From: Enhygromyxa salina
GTDB taxonomy: Bacteria > Myxococcota_A > Polyangia > Nannocystales > Nannocystaceae
DNA: 64,000 bases
NCBI RefSeq assembly: GCF_002994635.1
Contig: NZ_PVNL01000074.1
Span: forward strand, 1-64,000
Direction: 5' to 3'
Part shown: in pieces, positions 1-8,848 of the stretch
How the letters are laid out: every line of letters begins with the position of its first letter
Position numbering within the stretch: the first letter of the stretch is position 1
The notes under the pieces: model-generated
Database searches by the model: none
What the model was told of the DNA's origin: nothing
Seen by the model: only the letters and a program-made list of their open reading frames with translations
Program-made: the position numbers and the translations under genes

Positions 1-173
1 GCCCCCGCCCCCGCCTCTGCGCCAGCCGCTGCGGCGCCCGAGTCTGCCGCTGGATCAGACTTGGCGGCCGCGCTGGTCGTCTGGCCCGTGTCGGTTTCGC
101 TCTTGCAAGCCGGCACCGAGATCGCGGTGATGATCGAGAGGACAGCCACGAGACCGCTGGAGAGTCGCTGCAT
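1..173 (-). CDS. Putative lipoprotein, N-terminal part (runs off left edge)
   Basis: Only the first 57 codons are in the window. The ATG at 173 is followed by a hydrophobic stretch and a lipobox (VPAC, Cys about residue 23), so the product is probably a secreted lipoprotein. The region after the Cys is rich in Ala, Gly, Ser, Thr and Glu, the usual flexible tether of surface lipoproteins in this genome. A TATCCT hexamer ends 6 nt before the ATG, which supports this start. No domain is visible in the part present, so no function can be given. Confidence 0.7.
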   Translation of the reverse strand, partial: MQRLSSGLVAVLSIITAISVPACKSETDTGQTTSAAAKSDPAADSGAAAAGAEAGAG

Positions 174-271
174 GGCCAGAGGATAGCCTTTTTACCCCCT
201 TCAGACACCTCGGCGGTTCGCGGCAACTCATGTCCACGGGGGCCCGAGTGTGAAGTAAGCTGTGGCCGCCC

Positions 272-1558
272 ATGCTGTTCGCGACCTTGCTGCTCCCGCT
301 CGCGTTTGCGCCACCCGAAGCCGGTGGCGATCTCGCGGCTGCCCAGGCGATCTTCGACGAGTCGTGCACGCTCTGCCACGACTCCAGCGACGACCTGCTC
401 AACCTCGAGGATGTCAGCGCGCTGGTCGGCAAGCGCTCGTCGACCGGCAAGCCCTACGTCGACCCCGGCAACCCCAACGGCAGCTACATCTACATGAAGA
501 TGGTCGGCGCCGAGGGCATCGAGGGCGAGTCGATGCCGATGGGCGACGATCCGCTGCCGGTCGACCAGCTGGCCGTGGTCCAGGCATGGATGGCCTCGCT
601 GCCGCCCGCGGGCGACGCCGCGAAAGATCCTGCGGGTCCGGGTGACACCGGCGAGGGTGACACCGGCGAGGGTGACCCCGGCGACGTCAGCGAGCCGCGT
701 CCGCCGATCGATCCGCCCACCCCCAAGCGCAAGCCCAAGGAGCCGTTCTTCGGCACCCACCAGATCAACCTGCTGACCACGACCACGCTGGGCAAGAAGG
801 TCATCGCGTATCGCATTCATCACCGGCTCGGGCGGGTCGGCGGGGTCGGCGATCGCACCTATCTGGGTCTCGCTGGCGGCGCGACGATCAGCATGGGTAT
901 CGAGTACGGCGTGATCGATGGGCTCGACCTGCTGCTGCGCTGGACCAGCTCACGGCTCGACTGGGAGCTCGGCGCCAAGTATGTGCCGATCCGGCAGGAG
1001 GCGGGCAAGCCGGTGTCGTTCGGCATGTACGCCAGCTTCGAGGCGCTGACCGACTTCCCGAGTAACTCGGCCAACCGGCTCACGGGCAACTTTCAGGTCA
1101 TGCTCAGCCGCCTGTGGCTCGAGCGCTGGAGCACCCAGCTGACCGTCAATTACTCGCTGCTGACCAACCACTCGCCGACGGTGCTCTACGACTTTGGCGA
1201 GGGCAGCGGCCCCGAGCCCGTGACCGACAACCGCGGCACGCTCAACGCGGGCATCGCCAGCACGATATGGCTGGGCAAGAAGAAGAAGCACGGGATCGAC
1301 CTCGAGTACCAGCTGCCGATCCCGGTCAACGCGTTTTACTATCGCGGCGGTGACGTCGATCCCGGCGGCACCAAGATCGGCTCGTGGGGCCTGGGCTGGT
1401 CAGCGCGCACGGGCTTGCATGTGTTCCAGGTGTTCGTGACCAACACGCGAAACATACACACCAACTTGGTCGCTGCGGGCGGCGACACGGCCAACCCCTT
1501 CTCGCCCTTCGGTGACTTCTTCTTCGGCTTCAACATCACCCGCAAGTGGAAGCTCTGA
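272..1558 (+). CDS. Cytochrome c-like domain fused to DUF5777-like beta-barrel, exported
   Basis: The 428-residue protein begins with a signal peptide. One canonical haem-attachment motif, CTLCH (about residues 32-36), follows, with a downstream Met-rich stretch (GESMPMG) that could supply a haem ligand. A Pro/Gly/Asp/Glu-rich linker leads to a C-terminal region of about 270 residues with alternating hydrophobic and aromatic strands and a terminal ITRKWKL, as expected of an outer-membrane beta-barrel. The barrel resembles DUF5777 proteins (FGTHQINLLTT, AYRIHHRLG). I infer an outer-membrane protein carrying a periplasmic haem domain; its partner is unknown. TAAGCT ends 10 nt upstream of the ATG. 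The next gene begins 1 nt after the stop and is also cytochrome-like, so the two are probably co-transcribed. Confidence 0.8.
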   Translation: MLFATLLLPLAFAPPEAGGDLAAAQAIFDESCTLCHDSSDDLLNLEDVSALVGKRSSTGKPYVDPGNPNGSYIYMKMVGAEGIEGESMPMGDDPLPVDQLAVVQAWMASLPPAGDAAKDPAGPGDTGEGDTGEGDPGDVSEPRPPIDPPTPKRKPKEPFFGTHQINLLTTTTLGKKVIAYRIHHRLGRVGGVGDRTYLGLAGGATISMGIEYGVIDGLDLLLRWTSSRLDWELGAKYVPIRQEAGKPVSFGMYASFEALTDFPSNSANRLTGNFQVMLSRLWLERWSTQLTVNYSLLTNHSPTVLYDFGEGSGPEPVTDNRGTLNAGIASTIWLGKKKKHGIDLEYQLPIPVNAFYYRGGDVDPGGTKIGSWGLGWSARTGLHVFQVFVTNTRNIHTNLVAAGGDTANPFSPFGDFFFGFNITRKWKL

Positions 1559-1559
1559 T

Positions 1560-2387
1560 ATGCACATGATGAACCGAAGCTACGGAATCTGTGGGTTGCT
1601 GCTGCTCGGCTCGGGCTGCGGCCTCGAGCCGATCGGCGACGCTGGTGGTGAAGACGCGATCCCGCCCGCGGTCCAGCAGGCCTTCGACGAGAGCTGCGCC
1701 ACGAGCACGGGCTGCCACTCGGCAGGGGCCGCGCAAGTCGTGCTCGCGGCCCCCGAGAGCGGCCAGATTTTGATGTCGAGCTCCAGCGCTGGCGGGGGTC
1801 CGTTCGTGACCCTGGGCGACCTCGAGTCCTCGTACATCGCCCAGAAGATCCTTGGCGGGCCCAACATCACGGGCGGGCCGATGCCGCCCTCGCCTCAGAG
1901 CCCCAACGACTCGCTCAACCGGGCGATCATCATTGGTTGGATCGCGGGCGTCCCGATCGAGGACGGTGGTGGCGACGGTGACGGCGACTCCGGCGACGGC
2001 GACGGCGATCCTGGCGACGGTGACGGCGACCCCACGCCGACCTGTTACATCGAGGCGCCCGTGCCCGCGATGCCCAGCTTCGACGCCGACATCTGGCCGA
2101 TCATCGAGAACCGCTGCGGGGTCATGGGCTGCCACGCCAACCTCAGCAGCCCGTTGATGCCCGACGCGATGACCACCTACGACAACCTGGTCAGCGTGGC
2201 CGCGGGCGGGGCCGCGCTCAACCTGATCGAGCCGATGTCGGCCGACGACAGCTACATGTGGCACAAGCTCATGGGCACCCAGACCAGCGTGATGGGCGGG
2301 GGCTCGGCGATGCCGCTGACCGGCGCGATGTGTCCGATCGAGATCCAGGCGATCTACGCCTGGATCAACTCCGGCGCCGAGCTCTGA
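1560..2387 (+). CDS. Cytochrome c-like lipoprotein with (GD)n linker and non-canonical CXnCH motifs
   Basis: A 275-residue putative lipoprotein: the N-terminus MHMMNRSYGICG is followed by a hydrophobic core and Cys in LLGSGC. Two similar domains flank a Gly-Asp linker. The first contains CATSTGCH (five residues between the cysteines) and the second CGVMGCH (four residues). Each is followed by a MP-containing segment, as in small cytochrome c modules where Met is the distal ligand. The spacing is wider than CxxCH, so covalent haem attachment is plausible but not certain. The ATG lies 1 nt after the upstream stop, suggesting translational coupling with the haem/barrel protein. The linker codons form a short tandem repeat. 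Confidence 0.8.
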   Translation: MHMMNRSYGICGLLLLGSGCGLEPIGDAGGEDAIPPAVQQAFDESCATSTGCHSAGAAQVVLAAPESGQILMSSSSAGGGPFVTLGDLESSYIAQKILGGPNITGGPMPPSPQSPNDSLNRAIIIGWIAGVPIEDGGGDGDGDSGDGDGDPGDGDGDPTPTCYIEAPVPAMPSFDADIWPIIENRCGVMGCHANLSSPLMPDAMTTYDNLVSVAAGGAALNLIEPMSADDSYMWHKLMGTQTSVMGGGSAMPLTGAMCPIEIQAIYAWINSGAEL

Positions 2388-2397
2388 TACTGGGGGC

Positions 2398-3282
2398 TCA
2401 GGACTTGGTCTTGCGCATCGCCTGGGCCTGCTCGACCAGCGCCTCGCTGACTTCCCACAGGCGCTTGGCCGCGTCGTCGTCCTGGGCCGCGGCGCTTCGC
2501 TTGCCGGGCCGACACTTGTCGTAGTAGCCGCCGGTCTTGCCCTCGAGCTCGGGCGCGCTGGCCACGTAGATCGAGGTTTGGGCGCCCTTCTCCGGGCCGA
2601 TCAGGAACGGTCGCACGAGGCTGATCGCCGCGCGGGCGATCGGGCCGGCCAGATCGCCGTCGCGGCCGAACCCGGTGCGCACGACCCCCGGGTGCAGGGA
2701 GTGAGCGGTCACGCCGTCGAACCGTCGGCCGAGCTCGTTGGCGAACAAGATGTTGGCCAGCTTGGACGCGCAGTAGGCCGCCCAGCCCTTGTAGTCGCGC
2801 TCGAACATCAGGTCGTCGAAGTTCAGCCCCGCCCGCGCGCCGCGGTGGGCGTCCGACGCGACCACGACGACCCGCGCCGACGACTCCTCGAGTCGCTCGC
2901 GCAGCAGCTGAGTCAGAAAAAAGTGCCCAAGATGATTGGCACCGAAGGTCATCTCGAACCCTTCTTTGGTGACCTGCCGGGTGTCGAGCACGCTGCCAGC
3001 ATTGAGCACCAGCACGTCGAGCCGCGGGTACTTGGCGATGAACTGCCTGGCGAACTGCTCGATCGAGCGGAAGCTGGCGAGGTCCAACTCCATGCAGTCG
3101 ATCTGTTGCTTACTGACGGTCTCGCGAAGTTCTGCGCGAGCGACGTCACCTTTGCGAAGGTTGCGACTGGTGAACAACACCTTCGCGCCCATGCGGGCCA
3201 GGCCGATCGCGGTGTACCTACCGATCCCAGAATTTCCCCCGGTGATCAGCACGGTCTTCCCGCTCATGTCGACGTCAGCCAT
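2398..3282 (-). CDS. Short-chain dehydrogenase/reductase (retinol dehydrogenase-like)
   Basis: A 294-residue classical SDR oxidoreductase. Visible are the Rossmann cofactor motif TGGNSGIG (residues 14-21), an Arg-containing segment after the second strand (TSRNLRKG) that favours NADP(H), NAG (94-96), and the catalytic YCASK with an upstream Ser region. The sequence style (SGKTVLITGGNSGIGR, FGANHLGHFFLT) is that of the retinol dehydrogenase/WWOX-like branch. The substrate cannot be deduced. It stands alone, convergent with the cytochrome-like pair. On the minus strand TATGCT ends 8 nt before the ATG, indicating its own promoter and possibly a leaderless mRNA. Confidence 0.9.
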   Translation of the reverse strand: MADVDMSGKTVLITGGNSGIGRYTAIGLARMGAKVLFTSRNLRKGDVARAELRETVSKQQIDCMELDLASFRSIEQFARQFIAKYPRLDVLVLNAGSVLDTRQVTKEGFEMTFGANHLGHFFLTQLLRERLEESSARVVVVASDAHRGARAGLNFDDLMFERDYKGWAAYCASKLANILFANELGRRFDGVTAHSLHPGVVRTGFGRDGDLAGPIARAAISLVRPFLIGPEKGAQTSIYVASAPELEGKTGGYYDKCRPGKRSAAAQDDDAAKRLWEVSEALVEQAQAMRKTKS

Positions 3283-3445
3283 GGACCGCGAGCATAGTCC
3301 TCAGTGGGGCGCTGGTCGACGGATCAGCGACCGGGTCGCGCGCCGCGGCGTGGCTCGGATGACCAGCCGAATGATCTGTGGATCAGTGACCGCGCGCAGG
3401 CCGGCCTGGGCGCGGGCACGTGGGGCTGTTAGCCTGCGCGCACGC

Positions 3446-4501
3446 ATGTACCTCGAACGGACTCGCGTCGTCGGGCTCGGACCTTTTGATCATATCGAGG
3501 TCGAGTTCTGCGATCGGCCCGGCGAGCCCCGGCTGCTCACCGTCATCCACGGCGACGGCGGGACGGGCAAGACCGCGCTGCTGTCGGCGATCTCGGCCAC
3601 GCGCCCCGCCAATCATGTGGTCCAGACCTCGGTGTGGCGACGGCCAGGGACGACGCCGCACGTGGTCTGCGACTGGCGGCTCGGGGCCGAAGATCCCGAG
3701 CGCCCGCACCCGCTGCGGGTCTCGACGCCCGGCGTGACGATCGAGGGGGACGACCAGTCCGAGCAGCTGCGTCGGCGCGAGCTCGTGCACTTTGATCGCC
3801 AGCTGGCCGAGAAGGGCGGGTTTGCGTTCGTGGGGATCCCTGGCTCGCGTCGGTTTCCACGTGGGTCGCTGGTGATCGGTGATCCCGCGCGCACGGTCCT
3901 CCGCGCCGATACGCGTGGGGCGCCCGGCTTTCAAGATCAAAACGGTGTTGAACTCACGCGGCCGATCAAGCTGCTGCTCGGGTACGCGGGGCTGTCGACC
4001 GCGCTGGCGGGGGACTCACGGGGGGAGAGCGGCGCGGATCCTCGCTGCCTGGGCGTGGCCATGCGCGAGGCCCTCGACGAGCTGCTCGGGTTGGTCGGGT
4101 TTCACTACCGCGGCCTGTCACCGCGGACCTTCGAGCCGCGGTTCGAGACCCCGGGCGGCGAGATCGTGCCGTTCGACGCGCTGCCCGCTCAGGTCCGCCA
4201 GCTGGTCTGCTTCGCCACGCTCCCGGTCCACCAGCTGTGGGTCGCCAATCGCGGCGCCGATCCCCGCCACGCCGAGGGCACCGTGCTGATCGACGATGTC
4301 GAGATCAACCTCTCGACCTCCGTGCAGCTCGAGCTGATCGCGAGCTTGCGCCGGGTGCTGCCCAAGGCCCAGTGGGTGCTGGCGACCTCCAGCCCGGCGC
4401 TCGCTCACGCGGCCACGCTCGGCAGCACGGTCACGCTGCGCCGCGAGGCCGGCTCCGACCGAATCGCCGCCTACGAGGGCGAGCTCTCGCTCACACACTG
4501 A
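3446..4501 (+). CDS. AAA-type ATPase (ATP_GD/RecF-SMC-like), function unknown
   Basis: A 351-residue P-loop ATPase of the small ABC/SMC-like AAA group that often occurs with DNA- or defence-related proteins. Walker A is GDGGTGKT (36-43). A Walker B-like segment VLIDDVEINL and a following switch region (WVLATSSPAL) occur in the C-terminal third. The N-terminal MYLERTRVVGLGPFDHIEV strand pattern is typical of RecF-type ATPase heads. There is no coiled-coil arm or nuclease domain and no obvious partner beside it. The ATG at 3446 is chosen because TAGCCT ends 10 nt upstream and the protein begins with a typical first strand. Confidence 0.75.
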   Translation: MYLERTRVVGLGPFDHIEVEFCDRPGEPRLLTVIHGDGGTGKTALLSAISATRPANHVVQTSVWRRPGTTPHVVCDWRLGAEDPERPHPLRVSTPGVTIEGDDQSEQLRRRELVHFDRQLAEKGGFAFVGIPGSRRFPRGSLVIGDPARTVLRADTRGAPGFQDQNGVELTRPIKLLLGYAGLSTALAGDSRGESGADPRCLGVAMREALDELLGLVGFHYRGLSPRTFEPRFETPGGEIVPFDALPAQVRQLVCFATLPVHQLWVANRGADPRHAEGTVLIDDVEINLSTSVQLELIASLRRVLPKAQWVLATSSPALAHAATLGSTVTLRREAGSDRIAAYEGELSLTH

Positions 4502-4567
4502 GCCGACGGACCCCTCGCACTCGGGCGCAACCCTGCTAAGACGGCGTCGCCGCCGGAGCTCGCCGCC

Positions 4568-5755
4568 ATGCGCTACATCATCGCCATCGTTGGTCTGTTG
4601 CTGCTCGTCGGCGGCCTGGCGCTCGTGAAGGCGTCACAGATCTCGATGCTGATGGGCTTGGGCGAGACGATGGCCCAGGCCGGGCCGCCGCCCGAGGCCG
4701 TGAGCACGGCCCCCGCAACGGTCGAGACCTGGGCGTCCAGCCTCCACACGGTCGGCACGGTGGCCTCGGTCCGCGGGGTCGAGATCAGCGGCGAGGTGCC
4801 CGGGGTCGTCGTGCGCATCGCGTTCGAGTCGGGCGAACTGGTGTCCGAGGGCGACGTGCTCGTCGAGCTCGACAGCCGCGTCGAGCGGGCCCAGCTGACC
4901 GCGGCTCAGGTCACCCGCGACCTCGCGCTGACCACCGCGCGACGGTCCCGTGAGCTCGACGCGGCGGGAGTCGAGACCAAGGCCCAGCTCGACGCCGACG
5001 AGTCCGCGGTTCGCCAGGCGAGCGCGCAGATCGAGGTGTTGCGCGCCCAGATCGCCCGCAAGACGATCCGCGCGCCGTTCAGCGGCCGCCTGGGAATTCG
5101 TGACGTCAACCTCGGTCAGTACCTCGGCGCGGGGGTGCCGATCACCACGCTCGAGGCGGTCGATGGTGCGTACGTCGACTTCGACCTGCCCCAGCACGAC
5201 CAGCGCGACCTCAGCACAGGCCTGACCGTTCGCCTGTCGATCGAGGGCGCGGGCGAGGGCACGCGTGAGGGCACGAGCGAGGGCGAGCGTGAGGGCGAGA
5301 GCGAAGGGACCATCGTCGCGATCGAGCCGAGCGTGGATCCCTCGACCCGCATGGTCTCGGTTCGGGCGCTCGCGGCCAACGAGCAGGGCGCGCTCAAGCC
5401 CGGCATGTTCGTCCACGTCGAGGTCGTGCTCGCCGGCCAGCGCGAGGTCGTGAGCGTGCCGTTGACCGCGATCGTCTACGCGCCCTACGGCGACTCCGTG
5501 TTCGTGGTCGAAGATCCCGTCGAGCCGCTGCCGACCCCGACCACGCCCACGGGTGCGCCCGTCAAGCTGGCCCGCCAGCAGTTCGTCCAGCTCGGTGAGC
5601 GGCGCGGTGACTTCGTGGCCGTGCTCGACGGGGTCGAGGCCGGTCAGGAGATCGTGATTGGCGGCGCCTTCAAGCTCCGCAACAACGCCCCCGTGTTCGT
5701 GAACAACACCCCCGTGATCGAGGCCGAGCTCGAGCCGACCCCGAGCAACCGCTAG
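4568..5755 (+). CDS. RND efflux periplasmic adaptor (HlyD/MexA family)
   Basis: A 395-residue membrane-fusion protein. An N-terminal membrane anchor or uncleaved signal is followed by the lipoyl half-motifs (SGEVPGVV ... FESGELVSEGDVLVELDSR), an alpha-helical hairpin rich in Ala/Arg/Glu, the second lipoyl half (IRAPFSGRLGIRDVNLGQYL) and beta-barrel plus membrane-proximal domains. It links an inner-membrane RND permease to an outer-membrane channel and lies 12 nt before the permease gene. Odd feature: residues about 229-246 form a hydrophilic (E-G-x-x)n insertion encoded by four 12-bp repeats inside the beta-barrel domain. A TAAGAC hexamer lies about 27 nt upstream of the start, so this gene probably has a leader. 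No TolC-like gene is nearby. Confidence 0.92.
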   Translation: MRYIIAIVGLLLLVGGLALVKASQISMLMGLGETMAQAGPPPEAVSTAPATVETWASSLHTVGTVASVRGVEISGEVPGVVVRIAFESGELVSEGDVLVELDSRVERAQLTAAQVTRDLALTTARRSRELDAAGVETKAQLDADESAVRQASAQIEVLRAQIARKTIRAPFSGRLGIRDVNLGQYLGAGVPITTLEAVDGAYVDFDLPQHDQRDLSTGLTVRLSIEGAGEGTREGTSEGEREGESEGTIVAIEPSVDPSTRMVSVRALAANEQGALKPGMFVHVEVVLAGQREVVSVPLTAIVYAPYGDSVFVVEDPVEPLPTPTTPTGAPVKLARQQFVQLGERRGDFVAVLDGVEAGQEIVIGGAFKLRNNAPVFVNNTPVIEAELEPTPSNR

Positions 5756-5767
5756 TGGGCAGCAGTC

Positions 5768-8700
5768 ATGGCGTTCACCGACACCTTCATTCGGCGCCCG
5801 GTGCTGGCGCTGGTCGTCAACCTGGTGATCATCATCGCCGGGCTGCAGGCGCTCAGCTCGCTCAACGTTCGCCAGTACCCCAAGCTCGAGAGCGCCAGCG
5901 TCGTGGTCCGCACGGTCTACGTGGGCGCCGACGCCGAGCTCGTGCGGGGGTTCATCACCGCCCCGCTCGAGCGCGCGATCGCGGCGGCCGACGGGATCGA
6001 CTTCATCGAGTCACAGAGCGTGCAGGGCATGTCGACGATCAGCGTGCGGCTGACCCTCGACTACGACGCCTCCGACGCGCTCGCCGACATCAGCGCGCGG
6101 GTCGACCAGGTCCGCGCCGACCTGCCCCCCGAGGCCCAGGTTCCGGCGATCAACATCGAGCCCTCGGACGCCCAGATCGCGTCGATGTACCTGAGCTTCG
6201 GCTCGACCGTCCTCGACGAGAACCAGGTCACCGACTACCTCCTGCGCGTGGTTCAGCCGCGGCTGTCCGCGCTGCCCGGCGTGCAGCGGGCCGACATCCT
6301 CGGCGGTCGCACCTTCGCGCTGCGGGCCTGGCTCGACCCCGAGCGCATGGCGGCCAAGGGCGTGAGCCCCTCGCAGGTCCGCGACGCCCTCGCCGCCAAC
6401 AACACCCTCGCGGCGATCGGCCAGACCAAGGGCGCGCTCGTGCAGATCAACCTCACGGCCGACACCGGGCTCGAGACCGTCGAGCAGTTCCGGCGCCTGG
6501 TCGTGCGCGAGTCGAGCGACGCGCTGGTCCGCCTCGAAGACGTGGCCGACGTCGTCCTCGGCGCCGACGACTACGAGCAAGAGGTCCGCTTCTCGGGCGA
6601 GAAGGCCGTGTTCATGGGCGTGTGGGTGCTGCCCAACGCCAACTCGCTCGACGTGATCGCGCGCGTGCGCGACGAGATGGCGATCATCCAGGCCGAGCTC
6701 CCGACCGGGATGCGGGGCGACGTCGCGTTCGACTCGACCACGTACATCGACGACGCGATCAGCGAGGTCGCCAAGACGCTGAGCGAGACCGTGCTCATCG
6801 TCATCGTGGTGATCTTCTTGTTCCTGGGCTCGCTGCGGACCGTGCTGGTGCCGCTCGTCGCGATCCCGGTGTCGCTGATCGGCGCCGTGTTCTTGATGCA
6901 GGTGCTCGGGTTCACCGTCAACCTGCTCACGCTGCTGGCGATCGTGCTCTCGGTCGGGCTGGTCGTCGACGACGCGATCGTCATGGTCGAGAACGTCGAG
7001 CGGCACATCCGCGCGGGCAAGACCCCCAAGCAGGCCGCGCTGCTGGGCGCGCGCGAGCTGGTCGGGCCGATCATCGCGATGACGATCACGCTGGCCGCCG
7101 TCTACGCGCCGATCGGCCTGCAGGGTGGGCTGACCGGCGCGCTGTTCCGCGAGTTCGCGTTCACCCTGGCCGGGGCGGTGTTCATCTCGGGGATCGTCGC
7201 GCTCACGCTGTCGCCGATGATGGCCTCGCGTCTGCTCACCGCCGATCAGCAGCGCGGCTGGCTGGGCCGGGCGGTCGACGCCGGCTTCGACCTGATCCAG
7301 CGGACCTACGAGCGGATGTTGGCCGTCACGCTGCGGACCCGTCCGGCGGTCTACGTCGTGTGGATCGTCCTGTCGCTGCTCACGATCCCCATGTATCTGT
7401 TCTCGCCCGCCGAGCTGGCCCCCAACGAGGATCAGGGCACCGTGTTCGGGGCGATCGACGCGCCCGCCAACGCCTCGCTCGAGCAGATCACCTTCTACAC
7501 CGAGCAGGTCGGCGAGATTTTCCAGTCCTCGCCCGAGTTCGACCACAGCTTTCAGCTGACCTTCGCCAGCGGTGGGTTCGGCGGCATGATGCTGAAGCCG
7601 TGGGACGAGCGCGAGCGCACCGTGTTCGAGGTCCAAAACGAGGTCAACGCCGAGCTCGGCAACATCACGGGCGTGCGCGCGCCCGTGTTCTTGCCGTCCG
7701 CGCTGCCGAGCTCGGGGTTCTTGCCGATCGAGGTCGTGATCGCCTCGACCGACAGTCACGAGCAGATCCTGCGGGTCGCCGAGCAGCTCGTGCAGGCCGC
7801 CGTCGACAGCGGTCAGTTCGCGTTCCCGCCGTTCGTCGACGTGCAGATCGACCAGCTCGAGACCGAGATCGTGATCGATCGTGACAAGGTGGCCGCGATG
7901 GGCCTCACCGTCGCACAGGTCGGCGCCGATCTGGCCACGATGCTGGGCGGCAACTTCGTCAATCGCTTCGACATCGACGGGCGCGCCTACAAGGTGATCC
8001 CGCAGATCCAGCGCAGCGATCGCCTGGTCCCCGAGCAGCTCGAGCAGATCTACATCACCGGCCCCGGTGGCCGCCTGATCCCGCTCTCGGCCGTGGCCAG
8101 CCTGCGCGACCGCGTGGTGCCGCGGACCCTCAACCGGTTCCAGCAGCTCAACGCGGTCAAGATCTCCGGGGTCGCCTCGCGCTCGCTCGACGGCGGCCTG
8201 AAGGTGCTCGAGGACGCCGCCGCCGAGGTCATGCCGCCCGCCTACCAGCTCAACTACACGGGTGAGTCCCGCCAGCTGCGGCAGGAGAGCGGCAAATTCC
8301 TGCCGGCCATGGGCCTGTCGATCGTGCTGATCTTCCTGGTGCTCGCCGCCCAGTTCAACTCGTTTCGCGACCCCTTCGTGATCCTGGCCGGATCGGTCCC
8401 GCTGGCCATGTTCGGCGCGCTCGCGTTCACCTTCTTGAAGTTCTCGGGGCCGCCTGGTCTGTCGTTTGGGCTCACCGAGGGCTGGACCACCACGCTCAAC
8501 ATCTACTCGCAGGTTGGCCTCGTCACCCTCGTCGGGCTGGTCGCCAAGAACGGGATCTTGATCGTGGAGTTCGCCAACGCGCAGCAGGAGCTCGGGGCCA
8601 GCAAGCTCGACGCGATCAAGCTCGCCGCCTCGACGCGGCTGCGACCGGTGTTGATGACGACGGTCGCCACGGTGGTCGGCCACTTTCCGCTGACGCTGGT

Positions 8701-8848
8701 GACCGGCGCGGGGGCGGTCGCGCGCAACTCGATCGGGATCGTGCTGGTTGGCGGGATGACGATCGGGACCCTGTTCACGCTGTTCGTGGTGCCTTCGGTG
8801 TACATGCTGATCGCCAAGCAGCACGCGCAGGACGAGGTCCCCGAGTGA
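5768..8848 (+). CDS. RND multidrug efflux permease (HAE1 family)
   Basis: A 1026-residue proton-driven inner-membrane transporter, full length for AcrB/MexB-like proteins. It has two copies of the six-helix bundle plus a large periplasmic loop. The TM4 segment VGLVVDDAIVMVENVERH carries the proton-relay Asp pair, and the TM10-like segment VGLVAKNGILIVEFAN carries the conserved Lys. It starts MAFTDTFIRRPV, the classic cytoplasmic amphipathic N-terminus. It follows the adaptor by 12 nt and overlaps the next start by 4 nt (GTGA), so adaptor, permease and the YfhO-like protein form one operon. Substrate specificity is not readable. Confidence 0.95.
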   Translation: MAFTDTFIRRPVLALVVNLVIIIAGLQALSSLNVRQYPKLESASVVVRTVYVGADAELVRGFITAPLERAIAAADGIDFIESQSVQGMSTISVRLTLDYDASDALADISARVDQVRADLPPEAQVPAINIEPSDAQIASMYLSFGSTVLDENQVTDYLLRVVQPRLSALPGVQRADILGGRTFALRAWLDPERMAAKGVSPSQVRDALAANNTLAAIGQTKGALVQINLTADTGLETVEQFRRLVVRESSDALVRLEDVADVVLGADDYEQEVRFSGEKAVFMGVWVLPNANSLDVIARVRDEMAIIQAELPTGMRGDVAFDSTTYIDDAISEVAKTLSETVLIVIVVIFLFLGSLRTVLVPLVAIPVSLIGAVFLMQVLGFTVNLLTLLAIVLSVGLVVDDAIVMVENVERHIRAGKTPKQAALLGARELVGPIIAMTITLAAVYAPIGLQGGLTGALFREFAFTLAGAVFISGIVALTLSPMMASRLLTADQQRGWLGRAVDAGFDLIQRTYERMLAVTLRTRPAVYVVWIVLSLLTIPMYLFSPAELAPNEDQGTVFGAIDAPANASLEQITFYTEQVGEIFQSSPEFDHSFQLTFASGGFGGMMLKPWDERERTVFEVQNEVNAELGNITGVRAPVFLPSALPSSGFLPIEVVIASTDSHEQILRVAEQLVQAAVDSGQFAFPPFVDVQIDQLETEIVIDRDKVAAMGLTVAQVGADLATMLGGNFVNRFDIDGRAYKVIPQIQRSDRLVPEQLEQIYITGPGGRLIPLSAVASLRDRVVPRTLNRFQQLNAVKISGVASRSLDGGLKVLEDAAAEVMPPAYQLNYTGESRQLRQESGKFLPAMGLSIVLIFLVLAAQFNSFRDPFVILAGSVPLAMFGALAFTFLKFSGPPGLSFGLTEGWTTTLNIYSQVGLVTLVGLVAKNGILIVEFANAQQELGASKLDAIKLAASTRLRPVLMTTVATVVGHFPLTLVTGAGAVARNSIGIVLVGGMTIGTLFTLFVVPSVYMLIAKQHAQDEVPE

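Noticed and set aside
6011..8824. 937-codon open frame antisense to the RND permease
   Set aside because: Composition is dominated by His, Arg, Gly, Asp and Glu without hydrophobic cores, as expected of the shadow of a GC-rich gene; the sense frame is a clear RND permease.
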